Shown: positions 34,410 to 42,317 of the stretch, piece after piece
Layout: each line of letters starts with the position of its first letter
How positions within the stretch are numbered: the stretch's first letter is position 1
Source of the DNA: Vibrio sp. 14G-20
GTDB lineage: Bacteria; Pseudomonadota; Gammaproteobacteria; Enterobacterales; Vibrionaceae
Reading direction: 5' to 3'
Assembly (NCBI RefSeq): GCF_026241515.1
Contig: NZ_JAPHPW010000007.1
Coordinates: forward strand, 164,931 to 228,930
Length of the DNA stretch: 64,000 bases
Notes under the pieces: model-generated
Databases searched by the model: none
What the model was told of the DNA's origin: nothing
What the model saw: the letters and a program-made list of their open reading frames with translations, nothing else
Program-made: the position numbers and the translations under genes

Positions 34410-34492
34410 CGCCTCTCGACCGTTGCGACAATTATCCCTGAGTCTTTTGCTCATTACTGTATGGCTTTGTAAGCTGAATCGTTACATAGATA
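34410..34492 (-). pseudogene. Relic of an rstB-like 3' end between the barrel genes
   Basis: On the minus strand 34492-34410 resembles the last codons of the sensor kinase gene at 60409-61728 plus the DNA just beyond its stop. Over 34454-34491 against 60405-60444 I count 33 of 38 identical positions, including the stop codon; the match continues more weakly (shared CGACCG) for another ~45 bp. Translated, the relic reads LCNDSAYKAIQ-stop against LCNGSADKPIQ-stop. There is no frame upstream because the terminator of paralogue 2 starts immediately. I infer that a kinase gene once ended here. Confidence 0.6.
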
Positions 34493-34493
34493 C

Positions 34494-34548
34494 AAAAATT
34501 CACTTTACTGTGCTGCCTTATCAACGAGCAGAGTAGCAAAGTGAATTT
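34494..34548 (-). terminator. Terminator after barrel gene 2 (duplicated element)
   Basis: Arms AATTCACTTT (34498-34507) and AAAGTGAATT (34538-34547), same as after barrel gene 1, with A-run on the left. Confidence 0.75.
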
Positions 34549-34586
34549 GAGCTACTTACTTACGACGTAGTCGTTTGGGGTGAATA

Positions 34587-35162
34587 TTAGAAGTCGTATG
34601 AACCACCGAAGCTCACACTGTTGAACGCTAGAGTGTGGTCGTCAGTTGAGATCGTAGAGCCACTAATTTGATAAGAGTCTTCTACGCTTACTGCGTCTGC
34701 TTGCGAAATCAGGCGAAGTGTTAAGTGCTCAACCGGTGTGTATTCAACACCAACACCAAAGTGGAAGCCTGTGCCGCTATCATCATTGTATCCAGCGCCG
34801 CTGTTTGCATTGAGGTCGACAGAACTCAAACCTGCAAGTACAAATGGACGAATGGTGTTGTCGAACGTATAACCGACATTTGCTGATACAGAAATAGACC
34901 TTGGTGAAAGTTTGTCTGTGCTGTTTTTGTAGTCTGCGTAATCGTTGTAGCCAAGCTCCACGCCAACGATACGATTAAATTGGTAACCTCCGTATAGGTT
35001 GTAGCCCATGCCGCTAGAATCTAAGCTTGGAGCACTATCAGTGTCTGAGCCTTGATAGACGCTAAGTCCGCCACCTACGTATGCGCCACCATCGATACCT
35101 GCTGCAAAAGTTGGAAGTGAAACTAAACCGATTAAGCCGAGTGCTAATGCTGATTTTTTCAT
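34587..35162 (-). CDS. Outer-membrane beta-barrel protein, paralogue 2
   Basis: 191 residues from ATG at 35162 (AAGG 7-8 bases upstream; the first residues MKKSALALGLIG are a signal peptide). An open frame 11 codons longer starts with MHHRMSKQGII but has no signal features. Eight-strand barrel with the same blocks as paralogue 1 (GYNDDSGTGFHFGVGVEYTP, VSFGGSYDF at the end). It differs most in the loops (SYQISGSTISTD against NYYIGNNSSLKT), where surface-exposed positions would lie. Tandem duplicate that also carries the duplicated terminator. Confidence 0.82.
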   Translation of the reverse strand: MKKSALALGLIGLVSLPTFAAGIDGGAYVGGGLSVYQGSDTDSAPSLDSSGMGYNLYGGYQFNRIVGVELGYNDYADYKNSTDKLSPRSISVSANVGYTFDNTIRPFVLAGLSSVDLNANSGAGYNDDSGTGFHFGVGVEYTPVEHLTLRLISQADAVSVEDSYQISGSTISTDDHTLAFNSVSFGGSYDF

Positions 35163-35526
35163 GATAATACCTTGTTTACTCATCCTGTGATGCAAATCAC
35201 GGTATCGCTGATGATTGATTTATAATACCCTCACAAATGAAACCTATTTTTTCATTGATAACGTGATTACCTGCGCCCCTTGATTTATCAAGAGCTAACG
35301 AAATATTTATTGGTTATATTGTTTATAAATAAAATTCATATATTGACAAATGGTTAAATCTGCTAAATAAAACGATGTTTTTTAAACTTTTAGGTAAGGC
35401 TATTTTTTCTAACTGTTTGAAAAATAGCGAATAACTAATTATTCATTTGTTTTATTGTAGTATTTATTTCGGTGTTTATTGAGAGCAGATCAGTACGCTG
35501 TTTTTAGTGATAACAAGGAGAGTTGG
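35163..35526. other. 364-bp A/T-rich divergent promoter region
   Basis: Between barrel gene 2 and the isochorismatase-like gene. Very A/T-rich from 35290 to 35470, with many T-runs and TTGTTTATAAATAA-like tracts; likely site for nucleoid proteins. AAGGAGAG lies before the ATG at 35527. No other gene seen. Confidence 0.4.
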
Positions 35527-36066
35527 ATGTTAAACCGAGTAAAGACAGGCTTGGTGGTTGTGGACGTACAAGGCAAGCTTGCACGCCTTGTTGATGAGAG
35601 CGATACGCTGACCTCTAACTGTGGAAAGTTGATTAAGGGCGCGCAGATTTTGGGGCTGCCAATTATTAGCTTGGAGCAGAACCCACAAAAGTTAGGTGCT
35701 ACGGTCGACGAACTTAATGATCTGTTGAGTGATTCTAAGCCGATACCTAAATTCACTTTCAACGCGTGTGATGAGCCCAAGTTTGTTGAGGCGGTTCAAG
35801 CCAAGGATGTAGAGACTTGGTTAGTGTGTGGTATTGAGGCTCATATTTGTGTTTATCAAACCGCAATGGGGTTGTTGGAACTTGGGTACAAGGTTCAGGT
35901 AGTTGGCGACTGTGTTAGCTCGCGAACGGCGCTCAACAAGAATCTGGCAATCCGCCGATTAACAGATGCTGGTATCCAAATCACAGGATTGGAAATGAGC
36001 TTATACGAACTGGTAAAGGACTGCCGCGCGCGTGAATTTAAGCCCATTCTATCCTTGATTCGTTAA
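35527..36066 (+). CDS. Isochorismatase-family hydrolase (YcaC-like)
   Basis: 179 residues from ATG at 35527 with AAGGAGAG upstream; a frame 16 codons longer lacks a site. Cysteine hydrolase fold with the catalytic Asp in VVVDVQGKLARLV, Lys in IPKFTFNACDEPKF and Cys in VCGIEAHICVYQTAMGLLEL. Members hydrolyse isochorismate, nicotinamide or other amides; no substrate can be chosen here. It converges with the RpiR-type gene and the two stop codons overlap by 4 bp. It may be unrelated to the catabolic cluster that follows. Confidence 0.85.
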   Translation: MLNRVKTGLVVVDVQGKLARLVDESDTLTSNCGKLIKGAQILGLPIISLEQNPQKLGATVDELNDLLSDSKPIPKFTFNACDEPKFVEAVQAKDVETWLVCGIEAHICVYQTAMGLLELGYKVQVVGDCVSSRTALNKNLAIRRLTDAGIQITGLEMSLYELVKDCRAREFKPILSLIR

Positions 36067-36926
36067 TCACCGAGAGGCTGTCGGTCGCCACCGCCTCGGT
36101 AAGAATCGAGCGCAACCTTCAAACGACGCAGTTTGTCGCGCGAACGGTTTTTATGATTGACTGCGATCCCCATAGAAAGCACATCCACTAGCGCCAACAT
36201 GGCGTAGCGAGAAGCCGACGGTTTGTAGATGAAGTCGGTTTCCATATGTTTGATTGGCAAAACAATATTCGCAATCTTTGCCAGCGGTGTGTCTTGTGGG
36301 GTAATCGCTATGATCTTAAGTCCGTACTGCTTGGCTAATTCGGCGGTTTCGGTGATCACTGGCGTAAAGCCTGTCGCTGAAATCATCACCATCACGTCAT
36401 TGGCATCTGCCGTGGCGGCAACCATACGTGACATCAAGCCATCGTTGTACGATACCACTGGGTAGCCTAAACGAAACAGTCGATGTTGCAGTTCTTGAGA
36501 AGCAATGGTTGAACCACCACCCATGCCGATAGCAATGATCTGTCTGGCGTTATGCAGCCAGCTGACTGCGGTTTCAACGTCTTGTTCTTTGAACAGAGTG
36601 CGGTTGATGTCTAGGCTCTGCTTGATCGATTCGTAGATACCTTGATAACCCGTTTGGTCAACAGGCTCAAGGATAAAGCGCTGGCCAACGGTTAGTGTCT
36701 GAGCCAACTTAATCTTCATATCACGTACGTTGTTACAGCCGATCGCTTTAGCAAAACGTGTGATGGTGGCTTCACTTACTTGAGCACCTTCAGCAAGTTC
36801 TGTAATGCTGGCATTGGCAGCAAAATCAATGTCGTCCATGATCAACTTGGCGACTTTCTTTTCTGCATCACGAAGAACAGGAAAACGCTCTGTTATCTGT
36901 GAAATGATATCTACTTCTAAACTCAA
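36063..36926 (-). CDS. RpiR/MurR-family transcriptional regulator, likely of the amino-sugar-acid cluster
   Basis: 287 residues. N-terminal HTH_6 domain (ITELAEGAQVSEATITRFAK, about 40-65) and C-terminal SIS sugar-phosphate-binding domain (about 125-260: IIAIGMGGGSTIASQELQHR, VMISATGFTPVITETAELAK). RpiR proteins respond to phosphorylated sugars or sugar acids such as KDPG, which fits the pathway encoded next door. The start is TTG, with CAGGATTC upstream. It lies head-to-tail with the deaminase-like gene on the same strand. Target sites are not proven; see the palindrome at 38428-38446. Confidence 0.82.
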   Translation of the reverse strand: MSLEVDIISQITERFPVLRDAEKKVAKLIMDDIDFAANASITELAEGAQVSEATITRFAKAIGCNNVRDMKIKLAQTLTVGQRFILEPVDQTGYQGIYESIKQSLDINRTLFKEQDVETAVSWLHNARQIIAIGMGGGSTIASQELQHRLFRLGYPVVSYNDGLMSRMVAATADANDVMVMISATGFTPVITETAELAKQYGLKIIAITPQDTPLAKIANIVLPIKHMETDFIYKPSASRYAMLALVDVLSMGIAVNHKNRSRDKLRRLKVALDSYRGGGDRQPLGD

Positions 36927-37088
36927 GAATCCTGATCCTTTGTTGATGGGGCTAATCGTTGTTACTTAGTTTTTAAGAACCTAACTCGTAAGAACCAAGC
37001 TTTTCAGAACTAATCCATTTAAAGCTAAGCCTTAGCCCCGTTAGTATATCTTATTGCTTCGTTGATTCTAGCTTATTGAAAAATCGAC

Positions 37089-38363
37089 CTAGAAACAGGT
37101 TTCCACCCATTTGGTCACCTGATGTTCGTCATCGCTGATAGCAATGTAGCGCCATTTGTCGAAGGTTAAACACGGGTGTGAGGTCGAGAAAGCAATCATG
37201 TCGCCCACTTCAATTTCAGAAGAACCATCGGTTTCAACAAAGGTATGTTGATCCATCACGGCAGTAGAGGTTAAGCCTTTCACTGATATAGCTTCACCAT
37301 TGCGATAGCCGCGCTCGGCGATCGGTAAACCCGCATCAAAGGCCACATCACGCTTGCCTAGCCCCACGACTAACTTGGTCGGCTCTGGACGAGAGATAAC
37401 ATAAGCCCACACCTCAAGTGCCGATTCTAAGTCACCCCCAAATTCACACGCGTAACCTTGGTTTACTTGGGCACGTTGCAACACCTTGCTTTGTGCGTCT
37501 AGGTAGATCCCAGTATCGTGAATGGCATAACAACCCGGTCGGATAATCGCCAAGTAATCGGTTAGGTTCGCCAAGCACTCTGCCACCACATCATACCAAG
37601 CAGATCCTGCGCCCGTGATGATAGGTTGCCCTGCAATTAGGCCATCTGATGCGAGGCTTTCGACCGAAGTGAGCGCCTGATTTAAGAAGGCACGAATGTC
37701 TTGTTCTGCATTGTCACCGTGAATCACACCTTCGTACACCTCAATGCCTGCCAGCGAAAGGGCTGGTGTGTCTTGGATGGTTTGAGCCAGTTCTAGAACT
37801 TCTTGTGGTGAACGACACCCACAACGACCACTCGGTACACCAAACTCGATCAGTACTTTTAGCGTCTGCTTTGTATTGGCGAAATATTGGTTAAGTTGCT
37901 GCACGTTTACTGAGGAATCCACACAACAATAGAAATCGACATCAAACTCGCGAATAAGTTGTTCGATGATCGCCATGTTGGTTTTGCCCACCAATTGGTT
38001 AGCCATGATGATACGTTTTGCACCCGCCATAGCCGCAATTTCGGCCTGAGCAGGCGTCGCGACTGTAATACCCCAAGCGCCGTTTTCTAGTTGTTGGCGG
38101 AAGAAATCGGGGGTCATGGAGGTTTTTCCGTGTGGCGACAATTTAACCTGATGATGATCGGCGAAAGATTGCATCCAATCTAGGTTATTGGTCAATGCCG
38201 ATTGTTTGATAACTGCAACCGGAAGTGAAACATCTTCATCAACCAGTCGATAAATACCGTTCTCAGATTGTGATATTGCTCTCCCTTTTTGGCCTTTTTC
38301 AGTCAAGAAAAAACTATCGTTTTGATACTTTATAACATCTTTTTGTGCCGAGTTATGCTTCAT
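37089..38363 (-). CDS. PLP-dependent D-amino-acid deaminase / D-glucosaminate dehydratase-like enzyme
   Basis: 424 residues. Alanine-racemase-N TIM barrel of the DSD1/D-threonine-aldolase type with the PLP lysine in LSPHGKTSMTPDFFRQQLEN (about residue 78) and a C-terminal metal-binding domain (HPCLTFDKWRYIAI with TSHPC motif). Family activities: D-serine dehydratase, D-threonine aldolase, and D-glucosaminate dehydratase. The neighbours (acyl-D-amino-acid deacylase, KDG kinase, KDPG aldolase, RidA) favour D-glucosaminate to 2-keto-3-deoxygluconate plus ammonia. Divergent from the deacylase gene across a 176-bp spacer. The substrate assignment is inference. Confidence 0.8.
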   Translation of the reverse strand: MKHNSAQKDVIKYQNDSFFLTEKGQKGRAISQSENGIYRLVDEDVSLPVAVIKQSALTNNLDWMQSFADHHQVKLSPHGKTSMTPDFFRQQLENGAWGITVATPAQAEIAAMAGAKRIIMANQLVGKTNMAIIEQLIREFDVDFYCCVDSSVNVQQLNQYFANTKQTLKVLIEFGVPSGRCGCRSPQEVLELAQTIQDTPALSLAGIEVYEGVIHGDNAEQDIRAFLNQALTSVESLASDGLIAGQPIITGAGSAWYDVVAECLANLTDYLAIIRPGCYAIHDTGIYLDAQSKVLQRAQVNQGYACEFGGDLESALEVWAYVISRPEPTKLVVGLGKRDVAFDAGLPIAERGYRNGEAISVKGLTSTAVMDQHTFVETDGSSEIEVGDMIAFSTSHPCLTFDKWRYIAISDDEHQVTKWVETCF

Positions 38364-38427
38364 TGCTGATCCCTAACATGATTTAAGTTGTTGTTATTTA
38401 ATGTTTAAATATATCCATAATCTGTTT

Positions 38428-38446
38428 TGTGGTAGAAACTATCACA
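38428..38446. promoter_or_regulatory. Palindrome in the divergent promoter region (candidate operator)
   Basis: TGTGGTAGAAACTATCACA has arms TGTGGTAG and CTATCACA (7 of 8 paired) around AAA. It is centred in the 176-bp space between the deaminase-like and deacylase genes, so one bound regulator could control both directions. RpiR-type or CRP-like sites can have this form. Confidence 0.5.
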
Positions 38447-38539
38447 CAAATTAAAATATTATGTGTGTTTTGTCACTGAAAATAATCGGCTGAATTTCTA
38501 ATATAGCTCCATCAACACAGTGGATTGAGAGAGTGAGAA

Positions 38540-39973
38540 ATGTTGTTCGATACGATAATTAAAAATGTAGAGGTGTTTGATGGCACCGGCGAACAATCGT
38601 TTTGTGCCGATGTAGCAATCCGAGATGGAAAAATCGCCGAAATTGGCAAAATCGATCATGAAGATTGTAGTCAGTTGGTTGAGGGAGCTGGCTTAGCATT
38701 GGCTCCTGGATTCATCGATGTACACACACACGACGATACCAATGTAATTCGTTACCCAGACTGCCTACCTAAGATCAGCCAAGGTGTCACAACCGTGATT
38801 GTTGGTAACTGTGGTATCAGCGCATCGCCAACGGTTTTGGCTGGCGATCCTCCTGACCCAATGAATCTGTTAGGCGCACAAGCTGACTTTAAATACCCAA
38901 CTTTCGCCGCGTATGCACAAGCAGTAGAGCAAGCTCAACCGGCAGTAAACGTCGCAGCGTTAGTTGGCCATACGACATTGCGTAACCAAGTGATGGACGA
39001 CCTGCAACGCACTGCAAGCGAAGACGAAATCGCAGCCATGCAAACCAACCTTGATTTGGCGATGGCGCAAGGCGCATTAGGTTTGAGCTCGGGTTTGGCT
39101 TACGCAAGTGCGAAACAAGCGAATGCCAACGAAGTGATGCAGTTGGCGAAAGTGCTTTCTAGTCACGGCGGTATCTATACCACGCATATGCGTACCGAAT
39201 TTGAAGAGATCTTAAGCGCGATGGAAGAGGCGTTTGAGACAGGACAATACGCGAAAGTGCCCGTTGTTATCTCTCACCTTAAATGTGCAGGTGCGGGCAA
39301 CTGGGGCAGAACCGTTGAAGTTCTTGATTTGATGGACAAGGTTTCTGAGCACCAAGATGTGTCTTGTGACTGCTACCCATACTCAGCAAGCTCTTCGACA
39401 TTAGACTTGAAACAGGTGACAGACGATTTCGACATTTTCATCACTTGGTCTGAAGCAAAACCAGAACACGCAGGCAAAACGCTTAAGCAGATTGCTGATG
39501 AAATGAATCTACCGTTGATGGACGCAGCAAAAGCGCTTCAACCAGCGGGCGCGGTTTATCACTGCATGGATGAGAACGACGTAAAGCGCGTATTGAAGTA
39601 CAAACTGACCATGGTCGGCTCAGACGGTTTACCTAATGACCCGCATCCACACCCAAGATTGTGGGGCACCTTCCCGAAAGTGTTGGGTCACTATTGCCGA
39701 GACGAAAAACTGTTCTCGTTGCCAGAAGCGATTCACAAGATGACCGGAATGTCGGCTCAGCGTTACAACTTAGCGGGTCGAGGCGAAGTTCGCTGTGGTG
39801 CCTTTGCCGATTTAGTTTTATTTGATCCAAAGAATATTAAAGACACAGCAACATTTGAAAATCCTATTTCAGTTGCTGAAGGAATAGAAAGTGTATTTGT
39901 AAATGGTGAGTTAACTTACCAGCAAGGAAAAGTAAGAAATAATCGTTCAGGCGTTTTTATTTACCGAAACTAG
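38540..39973 (+). CDS. N-acyl-D-amino-acid deacylase (D-aminoacylase), candidate N-acetylglucosaminate deacetylase
   Basis: 477 residues. Amidohydrolase superfamily, D-aminoacylase group: metal-binding HTHDD in FIDVHTHDDTNVIRY, GVTTVIVGNCGISASP, GHTTLR, SSGLAYASA, HMRTEFEEIL and ISHLKCAG are present, with the late catalytic Asp in VGSDGLPNDPHPHPR. The family cuts N-acyl groups from D-amino acids. In this cluster I infer removal of acetate from N-acetyl-D-glucosaminate, a 2-amino sugar acid with matching stereochemistry at the amine. GAGAG precedes the ATG. First gene of the rightward series. Confidence 0.82.
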   Translation: MLFDTIIKNVEVFDGTGEQSFCADVAIRDGKIAEIGKIDHEDCSQLVEGAGLALAPGFIDVHTHDDTNVIRYPDCLPKISQGVTTVIVGNCGISASPTVLAGDPPDPMNLLGAQADFKYPTFAAYAQAVEQAQPAVNVAALVGHTTLRNQVMDDLQRTASEDEIAAMQTNLDLAMAQGALGLSSGLAYASAKQANANEVMQLAKVLSSHGGIYTTHMRTEFEEILSAMEEAFETGQYAKVPVVISHLKCAGAGNWGRTVEVLDLMDKVSEHQDVSCDCYPYSASSSTLDLKQVTDDFDIFITWSEAKPEHAGKTLKQIADEMNLPLMDAAKALQPAGAVYHCMDENDVKRVLKYKLTMVGSDGLPNDPHPHPRLWGTFPKVLGHYCRDEKLFSLPEAIHKMTGMSAQRYNLAGRGEVRCGAFADLVLFDPKNIKDTATFENPISVAEGIESVFVNGELTYQQGKVRNNRSGVFIYRN

Positions 39974-40050
39974 AATTTAAATTATTTATTAAATTCAGGT
40001 GATTATAAAAACGGCGAATTAATTTAAATATATTGGAATAGAAACTGTTT

Positions 40051-40104
40051 TATCTATAAAGCCAATGTTATCTATAAACCCAATATGATCTATAAATAAG
40101 TGGA
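40051..40104 (+). repeat. Three 18-bp tandem repeats just before ridA
   Basis: Units TATCTATAAAGCCAATGT (40051-40068), TATCTATAAACCCAATAT (40069-40086) and GATCTATAAATAAGTGGA (40087-40104); the first two differ at three positions and the third keeps ATCTATAAA. The last unit runs into the ridA ribosome-binding site (TGGAG). Confidence 0.7.
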
Positions 40105-40112
40105 GTTAAAAA

Positions 40113-40505
40113 ATGACTATTAAACGTTACGGTGTTGAAGGCGGTACAGGTACAGGCGGACAACATTTACCATTTGCACGTGCAACTGAAGCAGGTGGTT
40201 TCCTATACGTTTCTGGCCAGACACCGATGACAGATGGTGAAGTGGTTGAGGGTGGCATTGTTGACCAGTCTCGCCTAGCGATCCAAAACTGTGTCGATAT
40301 CATGACTGAAGCGGGCTACGGCCTAGAAGACGTAATGCACGTAAAGGTTGTGCTAACGGACTCTCGTTACTTCCAATCTTTTAATAAGGTATTCAAAGAG
40401 TTCTTCGGTGCTAACCCACCAGCTCGTATCTGCATGGTTTGCGACTTAGTTGTAGACGTGAAGGTTGAAGTAGATGTGACTTGCTACCGCGCCGATCGCG
40501 GATAG
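40113..40505 (+). CDS. ridA: RidA-family enamine/imine deaminase
   Basis: 130 residues. YjgF/RidA signatures: LYVSGQTPMTDGEVVEGGIV, LEDVMHVKVVLTDSRYFQSF, ARICMVCDLVVDVKVEVDV. The usual catalytic Arg is in the ARICM stretch (P-A-R). RidA proteins hydrolyse reactive enamine/imine intermediates made by PLP dehydratases. Its place next to a PLP-dependent deaminase-like gene supports a role in clearing the intermediate formed during D-glucosaminate deamination. Separated by 139 bp from the deacylase gene and preceded by a tandem repeat. Confidence 0.88.
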   Translation: MTIKRYGVEGGTGTGGQHLPFARATEAGGFLYVSGQTPMTDGEVVEGGIVDQSRLAIQNCVDIMTEAGYGLEDVMHVKVVLTDSRYFQSFNKVFKEFFGANPPARICMVCDLVVDVKVEVDVTCYRADRG

Positions 40506-40530
40506 TAATAACCTAATCACAATTACCTAC

Positions 40531-40580
40531 TTAGAGAGTATTAGGGGTTAGTCATCCCTGTTATTATCCTTTAATACTCT
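40531..40580 (+). terminator. Hairpin after ridA
   Basis: AGAGTATTA (40531-40539) pairs with TAATACTCT (40571-40579). No T-run follows, so it may be a partial terminator or processing site. Confidence 0.45.
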
Positions 40581-40710
40581 CACCCTACATTTATAAAAAT
40601 TACTTTAATTAAAAAAGATAAAATCAATAAAGTAATTATATGAAATATAAAATGAATGAATCATAAATAAAGTTCAAGAATGAACTCAATATTTCACTGA
40701 GAGGTGTCAA

Positions 40711-42225
40711 ATGAACAGCACACTTTTTCTTACAGGCTTCGGCGTGTACGTATGTTTTTTAATTTGGTTAGGCTGGTTTGTCTCGCGTAATCAAAAATCT
40801 GGCGAAGATTTCTTATTAGGTGGCCGTGGCCTACCTATGTTCTTAGTACTTGGTACAACAGTAGCGACGATGGTCGGTACGGGTTCAAGTATGGGTGCGG
40901 TTGGCTTCGGCTACGCAAATGGCTGGGCAGGTGCTCTGTACGGCATTGGTGGTGCGATAGGCATCCTATTACTTGCACTTTGGTTTGCTCCGGTTCGTAA
41001 ACTGAACTTCATGACCATGAGTGAAGAGCTGGCTTACTATGTTGGCGCTAACCGCATCGTGAAAAACGTTGTAGGTGTACTGATCTTTGTCGCTTCAATT
41101 GGTTGGTTAGGCGCTCACATTCTGGGTGGTGGCATGTACTTAGCGTGGATTGCAGACATCGATCTCAACCTAGCGAAAATCATTATTGCTGCAGCATTTA
41201 CTATTTACGTGGTGATCGGTGGTTACACTGCGGTTGTGTGGACCGATACCATTCAAGCGATCATTCTTTTTGCTGGCTTCATCTTGATGGCAGTAATGTC
41301 AGTTGATTACATCGGCGGCATGGATAACCTTTACGCTGCGATGGACCCTGCTGCTACGAGCTTTTTAGCAATCGATAAACTGGGTCTTCTGCCTGCTGTT
41401 TCTCTGGCTGTGGTTATTGGTGTGGGTGTTCTTGCGACGCCTTCATTCCGTCAACGTATCTACTCGGGTAAAGACGTATCAACCGTTCGTCGCTCATTTG
41501 TTGCATCGGGTGTGTTGTACCTTTTCTTCTCAATCATCCCTGCAATCATTGGTATGGCAGCACATGCCATTGACCCATCATTGGATAACGCGAACTACTC
41601 GTTCCCTTATGTTGCTGCAACGGTTCTTCCGGTTGGCGTTGGCATGATTGTTCTTATCGCGGGTCTTTCTGCAACCATGTCGAGCGCAAGTTCAGATGCG
41701 ATAGCAGGTGTTTCTATCCTACTTCGTGATGTTTACGTGATGTTCACTGGCCGCGTACCAAATAAAGAGTCAATGGTGAACTATTCTCGCTTGGCACTGA
41801 TTGTGGTGATTGGTTTTGCACTGCTGTTCGCATTAACGTCAAACGACATCATTGGCTACATCACGAAAATGATTTCAACCGTAATGTCGGGCATGTTTGT
41901 GTGCGGTATGTTGGGTCGATTCTGGAAACGTTACAACTGGCAGGGTGCGCTTGCTACGCTAGCGGGTGCATCTGTAGCTTCATTCGTAGTAATGCTAAAC
42001 GCTGACTACACAGCCTTCTGGGGTAACCCTGTAATTCCTTCTTGTCTGTTTGCTCTAACGGCAGGTGTAGTTGTGAGTCTATGTACTCCGGCTAACCAAG
42101 TAACACCTGAAATGGCAAAAGCGATTCTTGATGATGAGCGTGCTCTGATGGAGATGGAAATGTCTGAGACTGGCGTACTTGAAGAAGAGGCGGCACCTCA
42201 ACGTCCTGTAAATCAAACAAGCTAA
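40711..42225 (+). CDS. Sodium:solute symporter family transporter of the amino-sugar-acid cluster
   Basis: 504 residues, about 13 membrane helices. SSS features: EDFLLGGRGLPMFLVLGTTV near the start, GGYTAVVWTDTIQAIILFAG in the middle and ATMSSASSDAIAGVSILLRD (SSS sodium site) later. C-terminal tail is polar (EEEAAPQRPVNQTS). In this cluster the likely cargo is N-acetylglucosaminate or glucosaminate, a sugar acid that a sodium symporter could carry. GAGAGGTG precedes the ATG. Confidence 0.85.
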   Translation: MNSTLFLTGFGVYVCFLIWLGWFVSRNQKSGEDFLLGGRGLPMFLVLGTTVATMVGTGSSMGAVGFGYANGWAGALYGIGGAIGILLLALWFAPVRKLNFMTMSEELAYYVGANRIVKNVVGVLIFVASIGWLGAHILGGGMYLAWIADIDLNLAKIIIAAAFTIYVVIGGYTAVVWTDTIQAIILFAGFILMAVMSVDYIGGMDNLYAAMDPAATSFLAIDKLGLLPAVSLAVVIGVGVLATPSFRQRIYSGKDVSTVRRSFVASGVLYLFFSIIPAIIGMAAHAIDPSLDNANYSFPYVAATVLPVGVGMIVLIAGLSATMSSASSDAIAGVSILLRDVYVMFTGRVPNKESMVNYSRLALIVVIGFALLFALTSNDIIGYITKMISTVMSGMFVCGMLGRFWKRYNWQGALATLAGASVASFVVMLNADYTAFWGNPVIPSCLFALTAGVVVSLCTPANQVTPEMAKAILDDERALMEMEMSETGVLEEEAAPQRPVNQTS

Positions 42226-42249
42226 ACCTAGTCTTCACAACTGGTTTGC

Positions 42250-42284
42250 TTAATTCAGGCCCTGCTTAACGGTAGGGCCTTTTC
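42250..42284 (+). terminator. Terminator after the symporter gene
   Basis: CAGGCCCTGC with AGGGCCTTTT: G/C stem GGCCCT/AGGGCC, short loop, four T. Confidence 0.6.
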
Positions 42285-42317
42285 TAAAGTCAATTATCTC
42301 TATTTTTAGGATCGGCT

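Noticed and set aside
36948..37039. GGGGCTAA (36948) pairing with TTAGCCCC (37032)
   Set aside because: Only 8 bp over an 80-base gap; long-range pairing unlikely. The 13-base palindrome at 37024-37036 is better explained as a weak terminator of the PLP-enzyme gene.
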